Assembly (NCBI RefSeq): GCF_000733925.1 | Contig: NZ_JPOO01000003.1 | Coordinates: forward strand, 1,674,001 to 1,738,000 | Direction: 5' to 3' | DNA: 64,000 nucleotides | DNA from: Arenibacter algicola | GTDB lineage: Bacteria > Bacteroidota > Bacteroidia > Flavobacteriales > Flavobacteriaceae | Shown here: positions 43,380 through 50,613 of the stretch, one piece after another | Numbering within the stretch: position 1 is the first letter of the stretch | How the letters are laid out: every line of letters begins with the position of its first letter | Made by a program: the position numbers and the translations under genes | Notes under the pieces: model-generated | What the model saw: only the letters and a program-made list of their open reading frames with translations | Database searches by the model: none | What the model was told of the DNA's origin: nothing

Positions 43380-44627
43380 TTAATTTATAAACCCAACCCC
43401 GGCCGTTGTATTGGTTTGATTATCTATTAGGATAAAAGAGCCATTGGTTCTGTGATTCTTGAAGGAATCATAAAAAATAGGCTTGTTCAATCTAAAAGTA
43501 ACCTGTGCAATATCGTTCATTCCCAAAGCAGTGATTGATGTATCTATGCCAGAGTAATCCGGATGAATCTTATGGTGAATGTTCTCGACCTTGGCCAAAA
43601 CCTTATTTACACCATGTTGCACTACATATTTACCTCCCACGGTCAATTTTTGGGAATCCATCCATGAAACAGTAGCGGTAAATTGCTTGTCGATAGTAGG
43701 CAAGTCACCTGCCTTCACCAACATATCTCCCCTACTCACATTGATCTCATCCTCTAAGGTAATGGTTACCGAAGAACGTCTGGTTGCCGTTTTATACTTC
43801 TTATCGTAAAAATAAATATCCTTGATCTTGGATCTGGTCATAGATGGCAATACCACTACTTCGTCCCCAACACTTAGTTCACCGCCATACACTTTTCCAG
43901 CAAATCCTCTAAAATCGTGGAATTCATCGGTTTTGGGACGTATCACATACTGAACCGGGAATCTAGGGGTACCAACGTTGTAGATATCCTTTCTATCCAA
44001 TTCCTCAAAATGCTCCAATAGGGTCTGACCTTTGTACCAAGCCATTTTTTCTGATCTGTTTACCACATTGTCCCCTTTAAGCGCACTAACCGGGATAAAG
44101 GTAATTTTCTGATCCTGGTAATCGCGCTTGCTCATCAATTGCTCAAAATCGGCCTTGATCTCATTATATCTTTCTTCCGAAAAATCAACCAAGTCCATTT
44201 TATTTATGGCTACAATAACATCTTTTATCCTTAATAAATTATTGATAAAAAAGTGTCTGTTGGTCTGCTCAATAACTCCTTTTCTGGCATCGATCAATAT
44301 AATGGCCGCTTGGGAGGTAGAGGCACCGGTAACCATGTTACGGGTATACTCCACGTGACCAGGAGTGTCCGCTATAATATAACTCTTGTTAGGCGTGGAG
44401 AAATAGATATGCGCCACATCTATAGTTATTCCCTGTTCCCTTTCCGCTACCAAGCCATCTGTGGCCAACGAGAAATCCAGATAGTCATATCCTTTCTGCT
44501 TAGATGTTTTTTCAATGGCTTCCAACTTATCATCGGTAAGCGATTTGGTATCGTAAAGCAATCTTCCGATCAAGGTACTTTTACCGTCATCTACACTTCC
44601 TGCTGTTGCTATTTTTAGTACTTCCAT
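43380..44627 (-). CDS. cysN: Sulfate adenylyltransferase large subunit (GTPase)
   Basis: CysN couples GTP hydrolysis to APS formation by CysD. The 415-residue protein has EF-Tu-like GTPase motifs ATAGSVDDGKSTLIGRLLYD, EQGITIDVAH, IADTPGHVEYTRNM and AINKMDLVDF, then two beta-barrel domains. It ends without a fused APS kinase (CysC) domain. It lies 75 bases after cysD. Confidence 0.96.
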   Translation of the reverse strand: MEVLKIATAGSVDDGKSTLIGRLLYDTKSLTDDKLEAIEKTSKQKGYDYLDFSLATDGLVAEREQGITIDVAHIYFSTPNKSYIIADTPGHVEYTRNMVTGASTSQAAIILIDARKGVIEQTNRHFFINNLLRIKDVIVAINKMDLVDFSEERYNEIKADFEQLMSKRDYQDQKITFIPVSALKGDNVVNRSEKMAWYKGQTLLEHFEELDRKDIYNVGTPRFPVQYVIRPKTDEFHDFRGFAGKVYGGELSVGDEVVVLPSMTRSKIKDIYFYDKKYKTATRRSSVTITLEDEINVSRGDMLVKAGDLPTIDKQFTATVSWMDSQKLTVGGKYVVQHGVNKVLAKVENIHHKIHPDYSGIDTSITALGMNDIAQVTFRLNKPIFYDSFKNHRTNGSFILIDNQTNTTAGVGFIN

Positions 44628-44702
44628 TTCTTTTGTGTTTTGTATTTGGCGTTAGATTTTGTTGACATTATTTTAATTGTCAATCTGCTTCAAATGCCGA
44701 CT

Positions 44703-45659
44703 TTAAAAGTATCCTTGTTGTTTTCTTTTCTCCATTGCGGCTTCGGAACGCTTGTCGTCTATCCTTGCTCCCCTTTCGGATATCTTGGATTCCCTAATTT
44801 CCCCTACTACCTTTTCAATGGTATCTGCATGGGAAAGCACCGCGGAAGTACAACTCATATCCCCTACAGTTCTAAAACGAACCATACGTTCCTCCACTTT
44901 TTCATCTTCAGCACGGAAAACCACATCATCTTCTGCCGACCATATAAATCCGTCCCTTAGGAATATCTTTCTCTTATGGGCAAAATAGATGGAAGGTATT
45001 TCTATTTCCTCTTTTTGGATATAGCTCCAAACATCCAATTCCGTCCAGTTACTAATTGGAAAAACCCTTACGTTCTGTCCCAACTCAATCTGACCGTTCA
45101 ACATGTCGAACAATTCTGGACGCTGATTTTTCTCATCCCACTGACCAAAATCGTCACGAACGGAGAAGATACGTTCTTTGGCACGTGCCTTTTCCTCATC
45201 CCTTCTTGCTCCACCAATACAGGCATCAAATTTAAATTCCTCAATGGCATCCAACAAAGTGGTGGTCTGCAACATATTCCTACTGGAGTATTTACCCGTT
45301 TCCTCGACCACTTTTCCTTGATCTATGGAATCTTGAACATTACGTACAATTAACTCCACTCCCAATTCCTTGACCAATTTATCCCTAAAGGCAATGGTCT
45401 CAGGAAAATTATGTCCGGTATCTATATGCATTAAAGGGAAAGGTATCTTAGCCGGATAAAAGGCCTTCTGGGCCAATCTCACCAAAGTAATGGAATCCTT
45501 ACCCCCCGAAAACAGCAACACAGGCTTTTCAAACTGGGCCGCAACTTCCCTTAAAATATAAATAGCTTCGTTCTCCAAAGCATTATTGTTCAATACTTCC
45601 AATTCAGTCGATTCGTTCACGCCTACTAATGTTTCCAATTCTGATTCTACAATGCTCAC
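44703..45659 (-). CDS. cysD: Sulfate adenylyltransferase small subunit
   Basis: CysD makes adenylyl sulfate (APS) from sulfate and ATP. The 318-residue protein has the PP-loop LLFSGGKDSITLVRLAQ, DTGHNFPETIAFRD, CIGGARRDEEKARAKERIFS and the C-terminal KRKQQGYF. About 20 extra residues at the N-terminus precede the usual start region. It is followed by its partner cysN and preceded by cysH. Confidence 0.96.
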   Translation of the reverse strand: MSIVESELETLVGVNESTELEVLNNNALENEAIYILREVAAQFEKPVLLFSGGKDSITLVRLAQKAFYPAKIPFPLMHIDTGHNFPETIAFRDKLVKELGVELIVRNVQDSIDQGKVVEETGKYSSRNMLQTTTLLDAIEEFKFDACIGGARRDEEKARAKERIFSVRDDFGQWDEKNQRPELFDMLNGQIELGQNVRVFPISNWTELDVWSYIQKEEIEIPSIYFAHKRKIFLRDGFIWSAEDDVVFRAEDEKVEERMVRFRTVGDMSCTSAVLSHADTIEKVVGEIRESKISERGARIDDKRSEAAMEKRKQQGYF

Positions 45660-45723
45660 AATAATTCTGTATTTAATTGGCTTCCCCTAAAGGAATAGTT
45701 CACCAATTGTTAATATTATTTTC

Positions 45724-46347
45724 TTAGGTATGTAATCCACATTCCCGGTTTTCCAAAACCTTGGTGGGGTCAAAATATTTATGTTCATTGGGCAAATTCC
45801 TATCCTTGAGGTAGGCATCCAACTGACTATCGCTATAATGGTAAAAAGGACTCACCTTCAAAACCCCGTCCCTACTTAAACTTAGAATATCCAAAGAATC
45901 CCTCAAAGCTGTTTGACCTTGTCTTAGGTTCGTAAACCAAACATCTGGCTTATGCTCCTCCATAGCCCTTCTAAACGGCTCCAATTTCACCTGCTCCGTA
46001 AAAAGCTGATGCCTTGGATCATCAATCCCAGGAATTCCCATTATGGCATCCCTATGAGAGGAAGTTTGTTTGGGTACATATAATTTTACATTCAAATGTA
46101 ATCTTGCAATCAGCTCTTCGGCATGCTTGTAGGTATTGGGCGTATTATAACCAGTATCGCACCAAACAACAGGGATATGAGGGGATACATCCGTCACCGC
46201 ATGCAAAATAGCCACTTCATATGGACGGAAATTTGTGGTTACCAATGGATTCTTGGCAGACTGTATTGCCCAGGAAATTATTTCTTCTGGTGGTATACCT
46301 TTAAATTGTTGATTTAATTTGTGTATTTGCTCCTCTGTATATGCCAT
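45724..46347 (-). CDS. cysH: Phosphoadenylyl-sulfate reductase (CysH, PAPS-type)
   Basis: CysH reduces (P)APS to sulfite with thioredoxin. The 207-residue reading begins MAYTEEQIHKLNQQFKG. It has VVWCDTGYNTPNTYKHAEEL, WFTNLRQGQTALRDSLDIL and the C-terminal catalytic-cysteine motif RECGLHT. The Cys-Cys and Cys-x2-Cys pairs that hold the [4Fe-4S] cluster of APS reductases are missing, so it looks like a PAPS-dependent enzyme, although no APS kinase gene is in the cluster. The longer frame to 46422 overlaps the DUF2061 gene and is not preferred. Confidence 0.9.
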   Translation of the reverse strand: MAYTEEQIHKLNQQFKGIPPEEIISWAIQSAKNPLVTTNFRPYEVAILHAVTDVSPHIPVVWCDTGYNTPNTYKHAEELIARLHLNVKLYVPKQTSSHRDAIMGIPGIDDPRHQLFTEQVKLEPFRRAMEEHKPDVWFTNLRQGQTALRDSLDILSLSRDGVLKVSPFYHYSDSQLDAYLKDRNLPNEHKYFDPTKVLENRECGLHT

Positions 46348-46384
46348 TGTCCTCAAATCTTTAATTACTTTGAATTTTGCCTTT

Positions 46385-46654
46385 TTATTTTCCCCAATTA
46401 ATCTTGTTCCAGATTCTTTCATGAAAGAAATACAACAACATCTTGGTAAACAACTCTACAACACCTATTGAAAATGCAACTGACAATGTCCCGGTAACGA
46501 TCCAAGAAATAAGAATGGTATCCAAGGTTCCAATAATTCTCCAACTAATAGATTTGGCAATACTCCTTTTAGGATTTTCGGAAGTCTTATCCGCCTTATA
46601 GCTTTTAGTGACAGTACTTGAGTTATTATTTGCAATTAATTGTTCAGCAATCAT
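46385..46654 (-). CDS. DUF2061 small membrane protein
   Basis: The 89-residue protein has a soluble N-terminal third rich in Ser/Lys, then KSISWRIIGTLDTILISWIV and VELFTKMLLYFFHERIWNKI, the two membrane segments that define DUF2061. Its function is unknown, but the family often sits with sulfate-assimilation genes. It is the first gene of the cys operon here and lies just downstream of the paired dyads at 46676-46780. Confidence 0.88.
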   Translation of the reverse strand: MIAEQLIANNNSSTVTKSYKADKTSENPKRSIAKSISWRIIGTLDTILISWIVTGTLSVAFSIGVVELFTKMLLYFFHERIWNKINWGK

Positions 46655-46675
46655 ATGACAAAAAACTTAAATTTA

Positions 46676-46700
46676 TTACCCTATCGATTTAATAGAGTAA
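46676..46700 (-). promoter_or_regulatory. Proximal operator-like dyad of the cys operon
   Basis: An imperfect dyad, TTACCCTATCG followed by ATTTAATAGAGTAA, lies immediately downstream of a candidate -7 box (TATTTTTG, 46709-46702, minus strand), where a bound repressor would block initiation. It matches the distal dyad at 46756-46780 in 21 of 25 positions. The Rrf2 protein encoded next door is the natural candidate binder (inference). Confidence 0.6.
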
Positions 46701-46755
46701 GCAAAAATAGAAATATTTTGCAAACCACCATAAAAAAATAATGTTAAAATTCAAC

Positions 46756-46780
46756 TTACCCTATAAATTTAGTAGATTAA
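46756..46780 (-). promoter_or_regulatory. Distal operator-like dyad of the cys operon
   Basis: The 25 bases TTACCCTATAA plus ATTTAGTAGATTAA repeat the proximal dyad 80 bases away. The A+T core ATTTA-TAG is shared. Two copies at this spacing suggest cooperative binding by a dimeric regulator. Confidence 0.55.
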
Positions 46781-46872
46781 TAAAATTTCGCTTGAATTTT
46801 GAAGATTATTAATGCTTCTAACCAAATTGAAGCATAAACCAAAACACCAACCTAAAAATTATTGCTTATCCC

Positions 46873-47283
46873 CTAGGGTACCAGATCGGCAAGCGTATTG
46901 TTCTTAAAGACCTCAAGGGTACTGTCCCTGACCTGTAGCATCAATTTATGTACGGAACAGCTGGCCTCATCGGGACAGTCCTCACATTTCTCGTAGAAGT
47001 TTAAACTTACACAGGGAACCATAGCGATAGGACCTTCCAGCACCCTCATGACCGTAGTAATTGGAATATCCTTGGGTTCCTTAATAAGGTAATAGCCTCC
47101 ACCTTTTCCTTTTTTGGAACCGAGAAGTCCTGTTTTTCTCAAAGTGAGAAGAATACTCTCCAGAAACTTTTGGGAAATGTTCTCATGTTTGGCTATTTCA
47201 GAAATCTGAACAGGGGAACGTCCTTTTTGTGCCGCCAAGAAGGTCAGCGCCTTTAATCCGTATTTTGTCTTTTTGGAAAGCAT
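46873..47283 (-). CDS. Rrf2-family transcriptional regulator, probable sulfur/cysteine regulator
   Basis: The 136-residue protein starts MLSKKTKYGLKALTFLAAQK, the standard Rrf2 beginning. It has a winged helix (VQISEIAKHENISQKFLESI, GLLGSKKGKGGGYYLIKEP) and a C-terminal cysteine group at residues 91, 100, 103 and 109 (PCVSLNFYEKCEDCPDEASC), which could bind an Fe-S cluster as in IscR. The frame is open 28 codons upstream, but that part is not Rrf2-like. It lies between metZ and the cys operon and resembles CymR/IscR-type regulators. Control of the neighbouring operon through the two dyads is inferred. Confidence 0.88.
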   Translation of the reverse strand: MLSKKTKYGLKALTFLAAQKGRSPVQISEIAKHENISQKFLESILLTLRKTGLLGSKKGKGGGYYLIKEPKDIPITTVMRVLEGPIAMVPCVSLNFYEKCEDCPDEASCSVHKLMLQVRDSTLEVFKNNTLADLVP

Positions 47284-47378
47284 GAAGCGAAGATAAGGAA
47301 AATTAACATTCGCAATAAGACATGCCTCATTTTTACAAAAACAGCTTGGGCACCACTTCAAGCTCACTAAAAAATAGC

Positions 47379-48548
47379 CTATCCCAGTGCTTGTTCAATA
47401 TCCGCAATGATATCATCTATATGCTCCAAGCCTACCGAAACCCGTACCATACCATCCGTTATTCCGGATGCCATTCTTTCCTCCACGGACAATTTACTAT
47501 GCGTTGTAGACGCAGGGTGTGTGACTATACTTCTTGAGTCCCCTAAATTAGCGGACAATGACAACATTTTTATAGCATTGAAGAATTTTTGTCCGGCTTC
47601 AACCCCTCCCTTTACTTCAAAAGCTACAACACAGCCCCCTGCCTTCATCTGTTTCTTGGCCACTTCGTATTTGGGATGTGATTTTAAAAAGGGATATTTC
47701 ACCCAATTAACCTTGGGGTTACCTTCCAGGAATTCGGCCAGCCTCAGTGCATTGTCACAATGTTTATCTACGCGCAATGCCAAAGTCTCCAAACTTTTGG
47801 ATAGCACCCAGGCATTAAACGGAGATAAAGAAGGACCTGTGATCCTGGAAAAACGATACACTTTATCTATTAAAGCTTTGTTACCAACTGTAATACCGGC
47901 CAAAACCCTTCCTTGACCATCCATTAATTTTGTTCCAGAATGGATGACTAAATCGGCCCCATACTTAATAGGTTGCTGTAAATAGGGCGAAGCAAAACAA
48001 TTATCTATTATATAGATCAAATTGTGTTTTTTGGCAAACTTGCCCAATTCCTCCAGGTCCAAAACATCCACTCCAGGATTGGTTGGAGTTTCCGCATAGA
48101 TAATTTTAGTTTTAGGAGTGACCAATTCCTCCAATTTATCCAACTCATCTATCTTGAAGTAGCTGGTTGAAACATTCCATTTTGGAAAAAATTGAGTAAA
48201 CAGACTATGGGTAGACCCAAATATACTTCTAGAAGAAATGATATGGTCCCCACTGTCCAACAGAGCAGCAAAAGTGGAAAACACCGCCGCCATACCCGAT
48301 GCAAAGGCAAAACCATCCTCGGCCCCTTCCATCTTGCAAACCTTTTCTATAAACTCGGAAGAATTGGGATTGCTATATCTTGAATAAATATTGCGTTCCT
48401 TTTCCTCCGCGAAGGAAGCCCTCATATCTTCCGCATCCTCGAAGATAAAACTAGAGGTTAAATACATAGGTGTGGAATGCTCCAAAAATTGGGTGCGCTC
48501 TGTTTGGGTGCGTATAGCTTCCGTTTCAAATTTAAAATTCTTCTTCAT
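47379..48548 (-). CDS. metZ: O-succinylhomoserine sulfhydrylase-like PLP enzyme (MetZ type)
   Basis: This Cys/Met-metabolism PLP enzyme joins sulfide (or cysteine) to an activated homoserine. The 389-residue protein has NIYSRYSNPNSSEFIEKVCK, FASGMAAVFSTFAALLDSGD, IYIIDNCFASPYLQQPI, the Schiff-base lysine in LVIHSGTKLMDGQGR and IVTHPASTTHSKLS. The GTKLMDGQGR block is typical of MetZ rather than cystathionine beta-lyase or gamma-synthase, but substrate choice cannot be fixed by eye. A second sulfhydrylase (MetY) is encoded at 54143. Confidence 0.85.
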   Translation of the reverse strand: MKKNFKFETEAIRTQTERTQFLEHSTPMYLTSSFIFEDAEDMRASFAEEKERNIYSRYSNPNSSEFIEKVCKMEGAEDGFAFASGMAAVFSTFAALLDSGDHIISSRSIFGSTHSLFTQFFPKWNVSTSYFKIDELDKLEELVTPKTKIIYAETPTNPGVDVLDLEELGKFAKKHNLIYIIDNCFASPYLQQPIKYGADLVIHSGTKLMDGQGRVLAGITVGNKALIDKVYRFSRITGPSLSPFNAWVLSKSLETLALRVDKHCDNALRLAEFLEGNPKVNWVKYPFLKSHPKYEVAKKQMKAGGCVVAFEVKGGVEAGQKFFNAIKMLSLSANLGDSRSIVTHPASTTHSKLSVEERMASGITDGMVRVSVGLEHIDDIIADIEQALG

Positions 48549-48629
48549 TATTTCTGATCTATCTAATTCTTTTATCTGCCGTTGTCAATCATAGCAATTG
48601 GCCTCGGCACACTTCTTATCGCTCAACTT

Positions 48630-48780
48630 TATCTCCGAACCACAAAGTTGGCTGAGCCTGGCTGTCGGCAGACAGGCGGAGCCGAAGCCACGTTCAAATT
48701 CTTTCCCTTTCAACTCTCACCGATTTCGACTACGCTCAATCTCCAGCATTCCTTGGTGGCTGAGCGGAGCCGAAGCCACA
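48630..48780. repeat. REP-like repeat cluster, copy 1
   Basis: The cluster contains CTGTC-GGCA-GACAG (from 48663) and GTGGCT...AGCCAC palindromes, and the phrase TTTCGACTACGCTCAAT. Bases 48664-48765 are repeated at 50504-50605 with 98 of 102 identical and no gaps. The copy here is uninterrupted by any insertion. It fills the 238-base space between metZ and the GIY-YIG gene. Confidence 0.8.
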
Positions 48781-48786
48781 ATTCAC

Positions 48787-49110
48787 TTACGACTTGTTCT
48801 TCTCTTCAATATAATACTTAAAGTGGGTTTCATTTTTACATTCGGCAAGGCCATTTAATTTAGCCAAATCCCCGCTTATCAACACCTCTTTTTTGTCACG
48901 ACTCCAACCTTGGATTTGCTTTTCACGATAAAATGCTTTATCAATCCTATCATATTCCTCTACGTAAACCAACCTAACAGGAAGTCTCTTCTTAGTATGG
49001 TTAGCACCTTTCCCTGTATTGTGTTCCTTCAACCTTTTGTCCAAATCTACCGTACTACCACAATAATAACTCCCATCTGAGCATTCCAATATGTAGAGGA
49101 AACCTCTCAC
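48787..49110 (-). CDS. GIY-YIG nuclease superfamily protein (UPF0213-like)
   Basis: The 107-residue protein is a compact single-domain GIY-YIG nuclease: FLYILECSDGSYYCGSTVDL (variant Y-I-L ... Y-C-G), the catalytic-Arg region STVDLDKRLKEHNTGKG, and the Glu-bearing helix AFYREKQIQGWSRDKKEVLI. Such short proteins are widespread in Bacteroidota and their role is unknown. It lies between two REP-like clusters and next to an IS110 element, so it may be part of the repeat-associated accessory DNA. Confidence 0.85.
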   Translation of the reverse strand: MRGFLYILECSDGSYYCGSTVDLDKRLKEHNTGKGANHTKKRLPVRLVYVEEYDRIDKAFYREKQIQGWSRDKKEVLISGDLAKLNGLAECKNETHFKYYIEEKNKS

Positions 49111-49180
49111 ACTTTATATATAATTAAAACTGTTTTATCTCCAAAACGCATAATCTCTACCTCTCAATCTAGGACATTTC

Positions 49181-49202
49181 CCCGGTGGCTGAGCCTGCCT
49201 GT
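49181..49202 (+). repeat. Left fragment of REP-like palindrome split by the IS110 element
   Basis: CCCGGTGGCTGAGCCTGCCT followed by GT ends where the IS begins. Joined to the sequence from 50506 it recreates GCCTGTC-GGCA-GACAGGC, a perfect 7-bp-arm palindrome. Confidence 0.8.
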
Positions 49203-49248
49203 ATCCTATGGTTAAAACAAATTTTTTCTCATAAATTTTTTCTATAGT

Positions 49249-50244
49249 TCAGGATATATACCCCATGGTGTTGACATACGGTGTCCCTCTTACCACTACT
49301 GCAAATGCCCTGGCCAATAATTTGTTTCTTATTATATTCAGGGTACTCATTTTATTTTTTCCCGCATCTATTCTTCGGGTATAATAGGCCTTCATCTCTG
49401 GATTACATTGAATGGCGGAACCGGCGCAAAGATTCAGCAATGTCTTGCCTTCCTTATTGGCCAGTTGGCTTACCTTGGTCCTTCCCCTTATACTGGTCCC
49501 CGATCTGTTGGGAAAAGGGGCAATGCCACAATAGGAGGCGAATTTCCTCCACGATTTAAAAGCTGTGAAGCCAACGGTATGAACGATCATGAACCGGGCC
49601 GTTACCGCTCCGATGCCCTTGATGCTGACCAATAACCGATATATAATCTGCAGTTCTGGATCCTGCTCGATAAGCCTATCGAGTTCTTTTTCTATTTTGG
49701 TTATCTGCACATCCAGTACCCCGATAATATCGCGCTGTACCTGTAGCAATATGGGCCCCAGATCATTGTTCAGCACTCTTATTTGTTCCCCTAGAGTGGC
49801 AATATGCCCTGCGCGCTGTGAAACCAGTTTTCTGCGCATGGACATCAACCGTTTCAGGCTTATCAAAGATTCCTTTGGCATTTGATAGGGCCTTGCCTCT
49901 TCCCGGATGCGATATCCGTAAAGGGCGATACGTTTTGCATCCGCTCTATCATCCTTCCCCCTGGCAATGCCCAGGGACCGTTTGATCTCCAGCCCAGGGA
50001 CCAAGAGAAAGTAATAGCCCTGTTCGCTCAGATAACGGACAAGTTGATGGGTGTAAAGGCCCGTGTGCTCAAAAACGAACAAAAGCTCATTTTTGGCCAG
50101 GCCACTAATTTTTATAGACCAATCCACCAAAAACACGATAGCTTCGGGAGTATTTTCAAAAACCTCTTGGGCCCCACTTTTGTGAAGGCAACAATCCAGT
50201 GTCAATTTACTGGCATCGATACCGATTACATCTTTTATTTTCAT
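49249..50244 (-). CDS. IS110-family transposase (bridge-RNA-guided serine/DEDD recombinase)
   Basis: The 331-residue protein has the N-terminal RuvC-like DEDD domain with Asp10 (VIGIDASKLTLD), Glu59 (FVFEHTG), and Asp99/Asp102 (GKDDRADAKR). A coiled-coil follows (about residues 130-195), then the C-terminal Tnp20 domain with SIKGIGAVTARFMI, FASYCGIAPFPNRSGTSIRG (catalytic-serine region) and the basic IIRNKLLARAFAVV. All parts are present and the length is typical. It moves by guided recombination of a circular intermediate into a short target. The start MKIKDVIGID follows the bridge-RNA region by about 20 bases. Confidence 0.93.
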   Translation of the reverse strand: MKIKDVIGIDASKLTLDCCLHKSGAQEVFENTPEAIVFLVDWSIKISGLAKNELLFVFEHTGLYTHQLVRYLSEQGYYFLLVPGLEIKRSLGIARGKDDRADAKRIALYGYRIREEARPYQMPKESLISLKRLMSMRRKLVSQRAGHIATLGEQIRVLNNDLGPILLQVQRDIIGVLDVQITKIEKELDRLIEQDPELQIIYRLLVSIKGIGAVTARFMIVHTVGFTAFKSWRKFASYCGIAPFPNRSGTSIRGRTKVSQLANKEGKTLLNLCAGSAIQCNPEMKAYYTRRIDAGKNKMSTLNIIRNKLLARAFAVVVRGTPYVNTMGYIS

Positions 50245-50265
50245 AATTTTATAATGTTTTAATAT

Positions 50266-50400
50266 GGTTGCCTAAACTAAGACCTTTAAAAGATCTGGCT
50301 GAAATCCTATATGGTTCTTGGCAACCGGTTAGAAGAACGGGGACTGATACAGGCAATAGGTCACAAACCTTTGCGGCAGGAAAGTTCACCCCGTTCTTTT
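50266..50400 (-). ncRNA. Predicted IS110 bridge RNA with readable target and donor guides
   Basis: Read on the minus strand, the RNA has a target-binding loop closed by AAGAACGGGG (50342-50333 complement) and CCCCGTTCTT (10 bp). It is followed by a donor-binding loop closed by GGTTGCC/GGCAACC (50326-50320 with 50272-50266). Target guides: CUGCCG (50379-50374) equals the left target half at 50511-50506, and UGCCUGU (50355-50349) is complementary to the core plus right half at 49202-49196. Donor guides: AUAGGAU (50310-50304) equals the element end at 49209-49203, and UAAAGGU (50288-50282) is complementary to the core plus other end at 50505-50499. All four meet at the dinucleotide AC. Order (target loop, then donor loop) and position upstream of the transposase agree with the known IS621 bridge RNA. 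Confidence 0.85.
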
Positions 50401-50503
50401 TTGTTTTACATTAAATTTATGAACATTTTAAAAGTTATGAGTCTCCCCCGGACCCCCTCTTTTCAACATTATTATAGATTATATTTATAATACAAATCTA
50501 AAG

Positions 50504-50607
50504 GTCGGCAGACAGGCGGAGCCGAAGCCACATTCAAATTCTTTCCCTTTCAACTCTAACCGATTTCGACTACGCTCAATCCACAGCATTCCTTGGTGGC
50601 TGAGCCA
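50504..50607. repeat. REP-like repeat cluster, copy 2 (right fragment after IS110)
   Basis: Bases 50504-50605 match 48664-48765 at 98 of 102 positions. The copy at 48664 continues with CGGAGCCGAAGC before CACAA, while this one lacks those 12 bases. The cluster ends 7 bases before the stop codon of the metX fusion gene. Confidence 0.8.
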
Positions 50608-50613
50608 CAAAAC

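Larger units (their letters stand above)
49203..50503 (-). mobile_element. IS110-family insertion sequence
   Basis: The element is bounded by joining the flanking REP halves: target dinucleotide GT (plus strand; AC in transposase direction) occurs at both 49201-49202 and 50504-50505, and the intervening 1,301 bases are foreign to the repeat. There are no terminal inverted repeats, as usual for IS110. The transposase is read on the minus strand with a 47-base downstream end and a 259-base upstream noncoding end that holds the predicted bridge RNA. Both RNA guide pairs agree with these boundaries. The element looks intact. Confidence 0.88.

Noticed and set aside
49882..50262. Plus-strand 126-codon frame inside the IS110 element
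   Set aside because: It is antisense to the transposase, which has full family motifs.
50333..50402. Plus-strand intrinsic terminator (AAGAACGGGG...CCCCGTTCTTTT)
   Set aside because: It does form a stem followed by T residues on the plus strand, but the loop is 46 bases and the same stem encloses the guide-bearing loop of the bridge RNA on the minus strand, which explains it better.
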